NCBI RefSeq assembly: GCF_047511655.1
Contig: NC_133394.1
Span: 111,622,343-111,686,342 of the forward strand
Reading direction: 5' to 3'
Length of the DNA stretch: 64,000 nt
From: Castor canadensis
Taxonomy: Eukaryota; Chordata; Mammalia; Rodentia; Castoridae
Below the pieces are notes generated by a model. That model worked only from the letters and a program-made list of their open reading frames with translations, was not told the origin of the DNA and did not search any database. The position numbers and the translations under genes are program-made. Every line of letters begins with the position of its first letter. The first letter of the stretch is position 1. Shown piece by piece: positions 1-10,689 of this stretch.

Positions 1-1180
1 AAATAGGAACTTGAGTAAGTTAATCACACCGAGATGGTTACAAGTCTAGCCCATCCAAAGCCCCCATGTGACTCCAAAGGTACTTACCCTTGAAAGGTGA
101 GGTCCAAGTTCTCAAAATGCACTGATAACTCAGACAGAGACCCACAATTACCTAGTCCTTCAAGTGAAGTCTAAGCAGCACTGTTCCTGGATGAACAATC
201 ACTGAATGTACACCAATGCTATTTCTGATGTAATTCGCAGGGAGGGAATTCAGCAGGGAGCCCACGCTGTTTACCTTGGTAAAGAATAAACACTTGATGG
301 CTGTCAAGTTTAAATGTAGGAGTCTCCCGAGAAACAAGGTGCCGACCCCTGGGAATCACCCTGTTGATATCTTACGATCTTGTTACTAATAAATGGAAAA
401 AGTGGTAAGTATATCTGTTATTAAAAATGAAGCACGGTGCATTAAACCTGTGACGATAAAGCTATTCTTACAGAGTAGGTCAGAGTAAACTTCCATAATT
501 AATTTCTGTTTTAAGTTGATCAGACTTTATAGAATTACCCAAGACTTCTTTCATTTTTACCCAAATAACATATATGCATAGATAATTAACATTAAACTTC
601 CCTACCATCATATATGAAAATGAAAAACATCACATATTTTTTCACAAGTGAAAACACAAAAAAAATTAAGGAAGATTTTACAACTCATCCATACCAAATC
701 TATCACTCTGCTATACCAGAAAATCCCGGTCTTCCTGCTTTTCACATAACACTTTAGGTGCCACCTAATTTGACATCAACTTCAAAGTAACTTTACCAGG
801 CACCTTATTATGCTACAGTAAAACATTCATCTAATCAATGTGCTTACAGCACCAGAAATTCAACCTGGAAAGTCTCAATTCACTGGATTTGCCAAGGGGA
901 TTTTAGAAAAATAAGACAAAGAGCCAGCAAAAACCAGCAAGGCAGTTATGATTTTTTAAAACAACTTTTTTTTCTGGAAAATTACACATACATACCAAAA
1001 AATGTTTGCATTTAGGGTCCCTTTAGAGAAATGTTGGTGTTGATTTGTAGAATATTAAAACCAAGAGGGACTGGAATAAGCCAGACAAAGAGATAATTCT
1101 TCAAAACAGTTGCCAACTAAAGACCAGATCAAAACCAAAAATGTCCCATCTCTAAAATTACCAGTAATGGCAACTCCTCC
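1..1180. other. Unique, moderately AT-rich sequence; no gene recognised
   Basis: No repeat family or gene was recognised here. The one notable point is a strong minus-strand splice-donor match (AAGGGTAAGTACC, around 84-96), preceded on the minus strand by a short open frame; it is discussed in the findings. Otherwise the stretch looks like intronic or intergenic DNA. Confidence 0.5.
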
Positions 1181-1903
1181 ATCCTGTTCTCTGTCACTTC
1201 TCCTTCCCCCCTCCAACCATGTCCATGTAGTAATTCCTTGATCTCATGGACCAACAAGTCATTGACCCAGCCCTTTTCACTGCCACTCACTATTTTCTGG
1301 TCCTCAAATACCTCCTTAGCCAGGTTAGATGCATGGACCATCATCACAATGACTTCCTGGCCACGCCTTCACTTCCCTAGCCGTCTTTTCATTTCATCCT
1401 GTTCATACACGAGGCCTGGCTAAACCCACTCTGTTCCTCTCTACAACTTACCAGTACTCTTGAATAAGGATAGAGGAAGTCTCAACTACAATGACAGGTC
1501 TTTATTTTTAATTGTGATCACTTAGCTCAAGAAGCAGAGAGATCCCTTACTGTAGTCAGGAAATCCCAGGACATTCCTACAACATCCATTCTTCCACGCT
1601 TCCAGACAACTCTCTCACGTCTTACCCTCCTGCCTCAACTGCCCATCAGACCACCCAGATCCTCACTCTCAGCTGATGAATCAGAGGCTCTCAGAAAAGA
1701 ACTTCCACCAGATCTCACCACTCTATCGAATGCTCCCGGAGCTGGGCCCTGCTTTCCCTCCTATCACTATGAATGACCAGTCCATTCCCTCCTAAGACCA
1801 AACTCCCCCATTGTGCACTAGGCTCCATCTACTCTTATGCACTCAAGAGCAAGGCTCCAGAAATCATCCCCTTCTCTGCACCATGAGTCTGTCCACTCTA
1901 CTT

Positions 1904-2011
1904 TTTTTTTTTTTTGTGGCCTGTGTCAGGGTGGCCAGTGGGCAGGTGCCCCTCAACAGAGCATGATGGGAGACTGCCCCCCATTAGCTTGGTGCCATTG
2001 AAAGTACCAGG
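1904..2011 (-). mobile_element. Short retroposed RNA with poly(A) tail and 14-bp TSD, source unknown
   Basis: The sequence tgtccactctactt is present at 1890-1903 and again at 2012-2025, forming a perfect 14-bp direct repeat. Between the copies lies a unit of about 95 bp ending on the minus strand in a run of A (a T run at 1904-1915 on the plus strand). A tail plus target-site duplication is the signature of L1-driven retroposition of a short RNA. The body (1916-2011) is not B1 or ID. It could be a small nuclear or nucleolar RNA copy or a 5'-truncated mRNA copy; near the tail the minus strand contains an ACA trinucleotide, as H/ACA RNAs do, but that alone is weak. Confidence 0.6.
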
Positions 2012-2095
2012 TGTCCACTCTACTTAAGCGTCAATCAGCATGTATAGAAGCATATAAATATACTAATTTCCCACATTTTTAAAAAAGAACTCCTA

Positions 2096-2226
2096 GCCAG
2101 GCATGGTGGCACACACCTGTAATCCCAGCACTTGGGAAGTTGACGTAGGATTATGAGTTTGAGTCAGCAGCAAAGCAAGACCTGCCTCAAACAAACAAAA
2201 ACAAAACGAAACAAAGCAAAACAAAG
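2096..2226 (+). repeat. B1 SINE
   Basis: Begins gccaggcatggtggcacac, contains the 7SL-derived core (tgtaatcccagcactt) and ends in a CAAAA-rich tail. It lies inside the L2 remnant. The unit is a monomer with moderate divergence. Confidence 0.85.
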
Positions 2227-3724
2227 AGCTCTTGGCCCCACGTTTCCCTTCTACAGCTTCAGTTCCATTTCTCTGTTCCATGTTACAGCAAAACTCAAAG
2301 AAATTGCTTCAACTTGCTGTCTCCAACTCCTTCTTTTATTCTTTAGACCTACCCCAATCACTCCATCGCCACCACACTTCTACTGAATGGTCTTGTCATG
2401 GTCACCATTGACCTTTGTACTGTTAAGCCCAATCATCATATGACCTGCCAGCAGCTCCGAGATAGGAGTGGGCTGCTGCTTCCTTCCCTGGGACACTTTC
2501 ATCTGTGGCTCTAGGCGCGTCATCACTTCCACACTGCAGGCTCTTTCTCAGTCCCGCAGCCCAGGCCTGGGAACACTGAAGGGCCTAGGGCTCAGTCCCT
2601 GAACCCCTTTTTACCACTGGTGACACTTACCTTCTCGTCTCACGACTTTAAATGCTGCCTGTATGCTGAGGCTCCAGTGTGCACAGGCAGCCAGCTCTCT
2701 CCTTGAACTCCAGTCTCAGGTGCTCTGCCACCCCCTGCACATCTTACCTGGATGTCTAACAGCCATCCTGAACACACTGTGGCCAAAACTGAGCCTTTGA
2801 TCTTCCCTTCCAAATCTGCTGCCCCCCCCACAATCCTCCCCACCTCACTAACCATCACTCCATCCTTCCAAAGGCTTAGATGGAAAACTTTACCATCATC
2901 TTTGACAATTTTCTCTCATCTCCCACAAACAATTCGTCATCAAATCCTGTTGGTTCCACCTTTGAAAAATATGAAATACATAAAAATATGTTTTAAATCC
3001 GACCACTTCTCATAACTCCACGACAAACCCCATCATGGCTCAACTGGATGAGTGACCTGGTCTCTCTGTCCTCTGTCATTCTCAACACAGATGGCAGAGT
3101 GGCCTTCTCCTCTGTCAGAAACCCCCAGTGACTTTCTATACCTCTGAGGTAAACACCCAAGCCTTTGCAACAGCAACAGTCCTTGCACAAGGGACCAGGT
3201 CACCTGTCTCATCTCCCACCACTCTTTCCCCAACTTACTCCAGTCCAGCCACACTGGCCTTGCCATTTCTTGAACTAGCCAGGGACACCCGCACTCCAGA
3301 GCCTTTCCCCATGCAATGCTGTCTCTCCCCTATAGCCCATGCGGCCACCTAGACTTCAGGTCCTGGCTGAACTGTCTCCTTCTGAGTGAGGTGACCAGAA
3401 CAACTCTATTTACAACAGCGATACTTTCTATGCTCTGCTTACTCTTTCTGTATTGCAGCCACTATTATTTCTCCATCACAGTATTACTAATACTGACAAG
3501 CCATGTGTCCTTATTTTTAATTTATCCCCCTCTACGTAGAGGAGGGCAGGGATGTTTGTATGTTGCTATCGCCTCAGAGTCCAGATGAGTTCTTGGCATA
3601 CTGTAGATAGTAAATACTTGTGAAGTAAATAAACATATTGTATGATTTAATCTACATACACATTATGTTTTGAATTTTGATATAGCCTAATTTATCAATC
3701 TTTTCATTTAGGCCCTTTTGTAAA

Positions 3725-3798
3725 TAGTGCAGAGGATCAAACCCAGGGCCTCACACATGCTAGGCAAGAGTTAACCACTGAGCTGTATATCCCAGGCC
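3725..3798 (-). repeat. ID (BC1-like) SINE, reverse orientation
   Basis: Read on the minus strand it shows the tRNA-derived ID core: 'agctcagtggttaactcttgcctagcatgtgtgaggccctgggtttgatcc'-like order, including the A-box region and a B-box-like ggtttgatcc. About 75 bp, diverged. Confidence 0.75.
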
Positions 3799-4017
3799 TA
3801 TTTATGCTTTTTAATGTCTTAAGAAAGCCTTCTCTATCAAGACATGCCTTTATGTCATTTTTCTAAAAAGAAACAAAAAGTACAAATTATAAAAGAAGGA
3901 AATGGGAAGTTTATGTCTTCCTGATTAGAGACAACGTAAAGCTAAAGAATAAGAATGAACGGAGAAGATGCAAAATACATAGAGATATCCTTGAAATTAG
4001 CAAGAAAGATAAAACTA

Positions 4018-4112
4018 GGGCTGGCAACATAGTGTAAGTGGTAGAGTGCCTGCCCAGCAAGTGTGAAGCCCTGAGTTCAAAACCCCAGGACCACCACAAC
4101 AAAAAAGACAAA
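4018..4112 (+). repeat. ID-like SINE
   Basis: Matches the lineage-typical unit: gtaagtggtagagtgcctgc, then cagcaagtgtgaagccctga, then gttcaaaacccc and an A-rich tail. This unit recurs both alone and as the right arm of composite SINEs across the window. Confidence 0.8.
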
Positions 4113-4129
4113 CCAAAACACAACAACTG

Positions 4130-4600
4130 AAAAACAGGCAACACTGGTAAGTTGGCATTTCACAAAAGAATAAAAAGTTTAATAACCAAAATGCTCATTA
4201 CAACAGCTTAATAAGTCTTAATAACTAAAATGTTCAGCCTTATTGATCAAAAAATGCAAATTAAAACATTGAAATACTAGTTTATACCTACACAATTGGC
4301 AAAAATTGAGAAGTCTGTCAATAGAGAGTGGTTGCAAGGATGTAAGATTGATTGTAACTTTTACACTTTACTGGTGGATGTATACCTTGATTAAGGAACA
4401 GCCAAGGATGCAGAAGGATATGTGGAGTGTGATAGCATTTATGTAAATTTTTAACTCACACAAGATTATAATTACAATGTTTTCCTGCATATAAAATACT
4501 TAGAAAATAAATGAAACAGGTATGACCATTAAACAGTGGTTATCATTAGTTAGGAAACGATGTGCACTGTTGAGGGAAACAAAAAAAAGGAACTTTAAAT
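4130..4600 (+). repeat. Old L1 3'-region fragment (probable)
   Basis: Contains decayed L1 ORF2/3'UTR-like text, such as 'aaaaatgcaaattaaaac', a 'gcaaggatg ... ttacactttactggtggatgta' segment, and a 'gaaacaggtatgaccattaaacagtgg' stretch. This order is typical of ancient mammalian L1 3' ends. No open frame remains. Boundaries are approximate. Confidence 0.5.
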
Positions 4601-5000
4601 ACATCTGAAAAACAATCTATTTCTTAAATGAAAAAGAAAAACCCCGAAGCACAGTTAATAGTTCTTCAACGTACATGGTAAGTGCAATGTTTCCACAAGT
4701 TTGAAAATACTTTATAATTTTAAAAGTAGAATTGACAGTCAATTCAATTACATTTCCTTGCTTTTATTACAAGAAATGTAGTTTCTAAGACATCTGAAGG
4801 CTAATTCTATTAAATGTGTATAAGTGAGTATGAGGGAGTTATGGAAGACAGGTAAGTGAATACAAATCGTGATATAAATTCCTTCTCTTTTTCCCTGTAT
4901 CTACACTTCCAAGTAAAATACCACAGTAGTCAATGAAGTAGAGGTTGCAAACGCTGCTGTGACTGAATAGGGAGAAGGTCAGGATTAAAACAAAACAATT

Positions 5001-5292
5001 GCCAGGGCAGCATAGCTAAAGCTGTAATCCTAGCTACTCAGGAGGCAGAGATTGGGAGGATCTGGGTTCAAGGCCAGCCTGGGCAGAGTTCACTAGACCC
5101 ATCTCAACCAAGGCTGATATGCGGGGAAGCACAGATAGGAGGATCCCGGTCCAGGCCAACCAATGGGGCACAAAGTGAGATCCTATCTCAAGAATGAACA
5201 ACATAAAAAGGACTGGCAGAGGGCTGAAGTGGTTGAGCACCTGCCTAGTAAGTGCAAGACCCTGAGTTCAAACCCCAGTACCACCAAAAAAT
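5001..5292 (+). repeat. Composite SINE: B1-like + B1-like + ID
   Basis: Two successive B1-like segments (a 'taatcctagctactcaggaggcagag' core near 5026, then a second 'gcggggaagcacagataggaggatcc' part near 5120) are followed by a clear ID arm (tgaagtggttgagcacctgc ... gagttcaaaccccagtacca) and an A-rich tail. A short GA repeat at 5311-5333 follows. One of the best examples of the trimeric composite family in this window. Confidence 0.8.
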
Positions 5293-6184
5293 ATTTATAT
5301 ATGTATAGAGAAAGAGAGAGAGAGAGAGAGCAAAAGTTTTCACTGCCTCTAAATGAACTTTATTTCAATGTAAGTAACATTTAAATGTAAGGATCCCGTG
5401 CCATCCTAACTGTCCTAGGTGACTGTCCTAACAAGCAGCCAAATTCAATCCTCCAAGGGACATCATGTGAAATTTCCTTATTCAAACCAAGTAGTCAAGC
5501 CTGCCAGCATCCAATGTGCAGCTCAGGAACTGGCAGCCATTGTGCATAGTTACTCACAGAGGCCCAGACCACCTGGGAGAAAAAGACTTTGTGTTTCTGC
5601 CAAAATAAAAGGAACCTGCCCTTCCTTCCAGCCAATCACTATGTAAAATGACCGTGGGCCAGAGGCCTCCAGTTACCCAATCTTTAGACACGTAAACAAG
5701 GCCTTCAGGATTCTGATATGGTCACTTTCAGCTTGTCACTTCTGTAGAACTAGAGTATCAAAGCCATTCTGGAGATAAGGCATCGCTTTGGCAGGAAGAA
5801 ACTCAAATAGCACCTGAATTCCTATTTAGGCTTCCCATAGAAGGACTTGCCTGACTGGTGCAGAAAGAAGGTAACATTAACTGGCAGGGAGAAGGCTGGA
5901 TCTAGGAAATATGAGCCAGGCTCCATGTGCCCAGGGAACTCTGCAGGACACTGTGGCTATCATGGAATCCCTATTTGTAAACAGGAATGATTATTTTCAT
6001 TATCTAACAGACCTCAGAAGCTTGAAAAGAAAAGAGCAAAGCAAAAATGCAAATTAACATACTGTCATAAACCTACAGAGCAATATCCTAATGCAGTACC
6101 TCTCCAAGTCCCCCGTACATTCCCAAGAACCCACAGGAGGCATGACCGACTTATGTCATGTCAGGAAGCAGGGAAAGGAAACTA

Positions 6185-6350
6185 ACAATTGTTAACCTCG
6201 GGCTAGCATGATTCCCAGTGGCCAGCAAACAGAAGACACGCTACCAAATCTGATTTCATCCTCAAAATAACCCTACCAAGTAGATATTCTTGGCCCCACT
6301 TGCTAGATGAGGAAGACTAAGAAGAACCAAATGAGCTGCACAAAGTAAAG
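6185..6350 (+). repeat. MIR SINE remnant
   Basis: Shows MIR-type text: 'ttcatcctcaaaataaccctacca' followed by 'agatgaggaagactaagaa'. Ancient and diverged. Confidence 0.55.
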
Positions 6351-6534
6351 TAGAGAAACTACAACACAGCTGCCATGAGTACTGCTGCTACCATTTCAAC
6401 CCACATCATCAGAGGCCAAACACCTGCTAATTCACCTCTACCATGGCTGCCTGATGAAAGCATAATACAAGGCACATACGTCACCACGATCTCCTAGTCA
6501 TCACCTTAAAAAAGGAAAAAGAACCCAGCGAAAC

Positions 6535-6765
6535 CTATTCTAATAATGCTGTATATAATCAACATTTCCAAAATATTATTAATCCATTGTGTGATCAATA
6601 TAAAAATCACTGGACATTTTTATACCTTTTTGTACTAAGTCTTCAAAACCATCTGGTGCAGATTGTTCATAATCTTATAAAACATTTCAATTTGGACTAG
6701 TTACGTCAGTGCTCAGTGGTCCCTGTGGCTCATGGCCGCCATATTGGTATAGTGCAGCTCTCTAT
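6535..6765 (+). mobile_element. Non-autonomous hAT-like DNA transposon remnant
   Basis: The order 'ccaaaatattattaat ... atcaatataaaaatcactgg ... tttttgtactaagtcttcaaaa ... aatttggactag ... gccgccatattgg' matches a common ancient mammalian non-autonomous hAT element. A second relative is at 43015-43300. No transposase frame is present. Confidence 0.55.
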
Positions 6766-6854
6766 CATGCTGACTCCCATGAGAAAAGTGACTATTCCCC
6801 ATGACCCTAAGCTGGCAGAGTCGTCCATCTCAGAGTGAGTTGTATGCATAGGAT

Positions 6855-7200
6855 CCTTCCTGGGTGCACCAGGGTTCTTTTTTGCCTAGACAGTGCATGT
6901 CGGTTGGAAGGCTCCCTCTCATGATGTCTCTGCTGACCTGGACTTTTCTCCCTGCCTCTGGCTCCCAGACCAGCCACCCTCCTCCCCAGTCTCTTCTTTT
7001 ATTTTCATGTCACTTTTCCTTAACTGTTTTGTTCATTTATCCATTCATTGGTATACTGCCTATCTCCCCATCATGAAAATTCAAGCTCCATAACATAGAG
7101 CCTTTCTGTATCTTTTATTACTTTCTTTCCAAAGCTTGAACAGTATGTGACACAGAAAATATTCAGTCAACACTGGCTGCACTGATGAACTGCAATAGCC
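6855..7200 (+). repeat. L2/MIR-type 3' end remnant
   Basis: A T/C-rich block ends with 'aaaatattcagtcaacactggctgcactgatgaactg', which resembles the 3' terminus of L2. Old, with no frame. Confidence 0.45.
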
Positions 7201-7909
7201 CAAAGGGCACAAAGCTTCCTCCCCCAAAATAGGAAATGCATTTCCCATAGAACTATGTCATATGGAAATTCATTTCCCAGACTAACTTATCAAAGCCTGC
7301 TTAACCCATAATGTAGCCCAAACCTAGGAGGAAATGCAAAGCTATAATGAGGTCAGAAAAGGCTGTCTTAGAGCAAAAGCCCAGTGCAGAGTAAGAACTT
7401 TGGCTTTGCTGGTTCCTCAAAGATAGCAGGGCATCAGTAGGAATGGATGAGTCCACCCTCAGGAGAAATAGCAGTCAGTTCCAGCTTTGCTATGGGTTAA
7501 ATGATCATTTATGGGCCATCCTGGGAATGTGACAATCACAACATTAAAAAGATGTTGTAAGTGGCTTTCCCTGCCTCCTTAATGTGGGCTAGGCCCTATG
7601 TTACATATGTCTGTATTAGGAAAAACTGCTCTGGCCTGACGCATCAAAATTCAACTACAACTGGCTTAAACAAAAAGGGAAGTTTGTTGTAAAGATCCTG
7701 GATACAAACCCACATGCTGCCAGAACTTTCTGTCCATCTCCAGTATCCACTGCTCAGAGTATCAGAGTCATTTCCTCCCAGGCCCTTGCTGTGGTTTTCT
7801 CCACTCCACCAGGCCTGTGGTGAGAACCATGAGCCTTCACAGCACCCACGTTCACATTTCTGCTGACACATCCAGAAAGTGCTTGATCTTCTTGCTTCTT
7901 GCTGTAGTT

Positions 7910-8302
7910 CATATACGGTTTGGTTTCCCCCTGGGGTCCATTGTGAGTGAAGGCTTGGTGCGCAAGATGGTGCTACTGGGAGGTAGGGGAACCTTTAAGG
8001 GGTAGGGCTTACTGGGAGGTCCTCAGGTAATTGGGAGCATGAGGCAGTGCTTATCAGACCCCTTGAGATCTTGCACAAGGAGCAAGACTGACCCTTTTTC
8101 CAGGTTGGAGATGAAATCTTCTTACTTCTCCACTGTTTTCCACACCATGGCGTGTTGCAGTCAAGAAGCAGCTCTTGACGTGCAGCCTATCATATGCCAT
8201 CTGGACTTTGAAATTCCAGAATTGTAAGCAAAATAAACCTCTTCTTCCTAAGTAGCCTGTGTCAGGTGTTTTGTTACAGTGACGCAAAGGTGACTAATAC
8301 GA
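7910..8302 (+). mobile_element. MaLR-type (MLT1/MST-like) solo LTR
   Basis: Runs from 'tatacggtttggtttccccc' through 'ggaggtcctcaggtaattggg' and 'tgtaagcaaaataaacctcttcttcc' (polyadenylation signal aataaa near 8232) to 'ttgttacagtgacgcaaaggtgactaatac'. That is the expected U3-to-U5 order of an ERVL-MaLR LTR. No internal retroviral sequence lies beside it, so it is a solo LTR and old. Confidence 0.65.
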
Positions 8303-8309
8303 CTCTGTG

Positions 8310-9700
8310 CTCCATTTCCAAAGTCCCTGAGGAAGGGAAGTTACTGGCTCCACTTGGACCCAGTTTTCGGTCAAGTTGCACTAACAACCACCATGTGGCT
8401 GTCTGGGGTAAGAGGTGATTCCTAGAAAAGGGGTGCCAGCCAGATGGTACTGTAGTCCATGACAGTTCCCCATAAGGCCTGCTCTTCCCCTTCGTCACGT
8501 CCATCACATGCGAGCTTAGCTTCCAGCTTCAAGTTTACCTTTCAGATGAGGCCCTGTGGCTAAGGAAGGCAGAGTATGTGCTTCTCCAGGTCTCCACCAA
8601 CTCCCTCCCCAGGAGAAGCTTCTGGCACATAGATGTCTACAAGGTACTTCTGTTAAACAAGTGAAACTACTTTAAAATGAAATTCTAAGGTGGAACCATA
8701 CAGTAAATGCAAAGCTTCTTATTAAGAACTTTTTCAAAATGGTTTTGACAGCGCATTGCGGGGGGAGGGGAGGTCGCTGTGATAGCTCCATAGATGTGCA
8801 CTTTGAACAAGGTCCCCTCTGTTATAGTGTCCCCACTGTTCTCCCTCCTCCCCCTTTTTCAAACAGTGTTTGGTGGGTTTCATTATGCTATTTTTGTGTG
8901 GGTGAGTGAGCGTGTATGTGTGCGAGAGAGAGATTGTGTGTTTGTGTCAGGTACTTCAATCTTTTTCACTTCATCATTAAGAACTTTTAAATGCACACTA
9001 ATGACAGATTAAAACTCTATCAATCCATTAGATAAGACCTCCTCCTGGACAGGTGTACACTTGGAACAGTTCAGCTGGGAACCTAGTATTGCAGATCCCA
9101 ACACCTATAATACCTGACCCAAACTGCCTTGTCCAAATAGTTCCTGTACATACACTCGCGAGGGTCCCCACAGGAAGCAAGGTCGTGGCTGGCAACTTAA
9201 CAGCAGACACTCTATCAAGAAAAGTGACAGGGCTCAGAAAAACACCTGCAAAGTGAACCCTCAGGTAACAAAAGCAGCAAGGTGCAGCGAGGGAAGAGAG
9301 AAGTGTCGTGTTTACAGCTTCACAAAAGGCTGATAGCTGAGTGACTGCACAACCCATCTGCCTCTCACTCAGAAAGTGGCCCAGTTGAGCTTGGCACACG
9401 AAATCTTACTTCAAATTTAGATATGACCTTTGCAAGACCCATAATTTTGCACTCAACCTTTTGGAGGACATTTTAATGGTGGTACTAAATATTAATTCAT
9501 TTACTCCTCAAATCAGAAGTAAAATATCTCTAATTTATTAGTGAGGTTAAGATCGTATACTGTGAGAAAACTAAAATAGTTTGCCAGAACCTGCTCGGTA
9601 AGGTATGTCTGCACATGTAAACTCAACTGAAAACTAAGTAATAAGTCCTATGTCTAACTCCCTCCTAAGGAAATTAGAAAGCACTTCCACAGACAGCATG
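8310..9700. other. No gene or confidently identified repeat
   Basis: A mixed-composition stretch without SINE or L1 hallmarks. It contains a GT/GA-rich patch at about 8895-8950. A 123-codon minus-strand frame at 9028-9399 has no recognisable domain and no conserved-looking composition, so I do not call it. Confidence 0.4.
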
Positions 9701-9714
9701 TGGTTGTTTCTATT

Positions 9715-9845
9715 ATTATTGCTATGACTATTTTGTCCATTTGGAAGATGAGGAAAGGCTCAGAGGCAGCCCAGCACAAGTCAGTTCAGCTAGAAATGGC
9801 CAGCACAATATTTTCGCCCAGGTCTTTGAAGCTAAATCCACTGAT
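9715..9845 (+). repeat. MIR SINE remnant
   Basis: Shows the MIR core 'ccatttggaagatgaggaaaggctcagag' (in part) followed by 'cccaggtctttgaagctaaatcca'. Another MIR-like block, containing 'ctgggcaacattgagcagg', follows at about 9950-10075. Confidence 0.55.
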
Positions 9846-10227
9846 CTAGATAGCTCTGGTTAAGGTGAGCACATCTTACATTTATCCTTAGTGCAAGTCG
9901 CTGTTTCAGAATGGCTATACAACTAGAATGTGTGAAACTGACAAAATCCAAGCTCTCCTACTTCACTAGCTGGGCAACATTGAGCAGGATAGCTTCTTTG
10001 TTCTGTGCCTGGAATGGTTAAGATGATTCCAATCGCACTGGGTTGTTTTAAATTAAGGTTAAATGAGAGGGATGCTTTGGGATTCTATGAGGGACAAATA
10101 TGATTCCTATTTTGAAGGAGTGCATAGTCCATAAGGGAGACGAAGATCAAAACAAATAACTTCAATACAAGTGACAGGAGACAGGAACACATAATTGTGG
10201 GAGTAAATCAGAACTGAGTTTTGAAGT

Positions 10228-10545
10228 GTCCAAGGGGATTGGTCCCAGGACTCCTGCAGATAACCTAAACCCATGCATGCGCAAGCCCTTTAGAGAACAT
10301 GGCGCAGTGTTTGCATAGAACCTGCACACATCCTCCCACAAACTTTAAACCATCTGTAGATTACAGATAATACCTAACACGATGCTTTGTAAATAGCTGT
10401 TAGCCTGTATTGTTTATTTAGAGAATTATGGCAAGACAAAAGTCTGTATATGTTCAGTATAGATGCAACTTTTCCCCCAGCATTTTTGATTTATGGTAGG
10501 TTGAATCCTCAGATGTGAATGTAGACAGACAACCATGCACACAGT
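10228..10545. mobile_element. Tigger-like (Tc1/mariner superfamily) non-autonomous element
   Basis: The sequence order 'gtccaaggggattggtccca', 'tttgcatagaacctgcacac', 'agattacagataatacctaa', 'gtctgtatatgttcagtata' and 'ggttgaatcctcagatgtg' resembles a known mammalian pogo/Tigger-type non-autonomous family. Diverged, no transposase. Confidence 0.5.
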
Positions 10546-10689
10546 CAGCCAGGACAAATGAGCCATGCAAGGAAAGCAGGGAGCAGGAAGTGGTGCGGAC
10601 TACTCCAGGATCCTCAAAAATGTGGCCTTGGTAGAAAGGAGAAGGGACAAAGAATGACAAGAAAGGGTGGAGAAGGGAGGAGGCTGTTC

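Larger units (their letters stand above)
1180..3640 (+). repeat. Old L2 (LINE-2) remnant with nested insertions
   Basis: The stretch resembles mammalian L2: a T/C-rich coding remnant with a segment near 2320-2420 recalling the late part of L2 ORF2 (the 'gtcaccattgacctttg' region), then a 3' end with a 'gaggagggcagggatgtttgt ... gtaaatacttgtgaagtaaat' type terminus near 3540-3630. It is heavily mutated and has no long frame. A short A-tailed retroposon (1904-2011) and a B1 (2096-2226) have inserted into it, so the L2 is the oldest layer. The exact left boundary is uncertain. Identification is by recognition, not alignment. Confidence 0.6.

Noticed and set aside
2627-2650. Minus-strand splice-donor match GAAGGTAAGTG
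   Set aside because: Lies inside the L2 remnant with no coding-like upstream sequence; a chance match.
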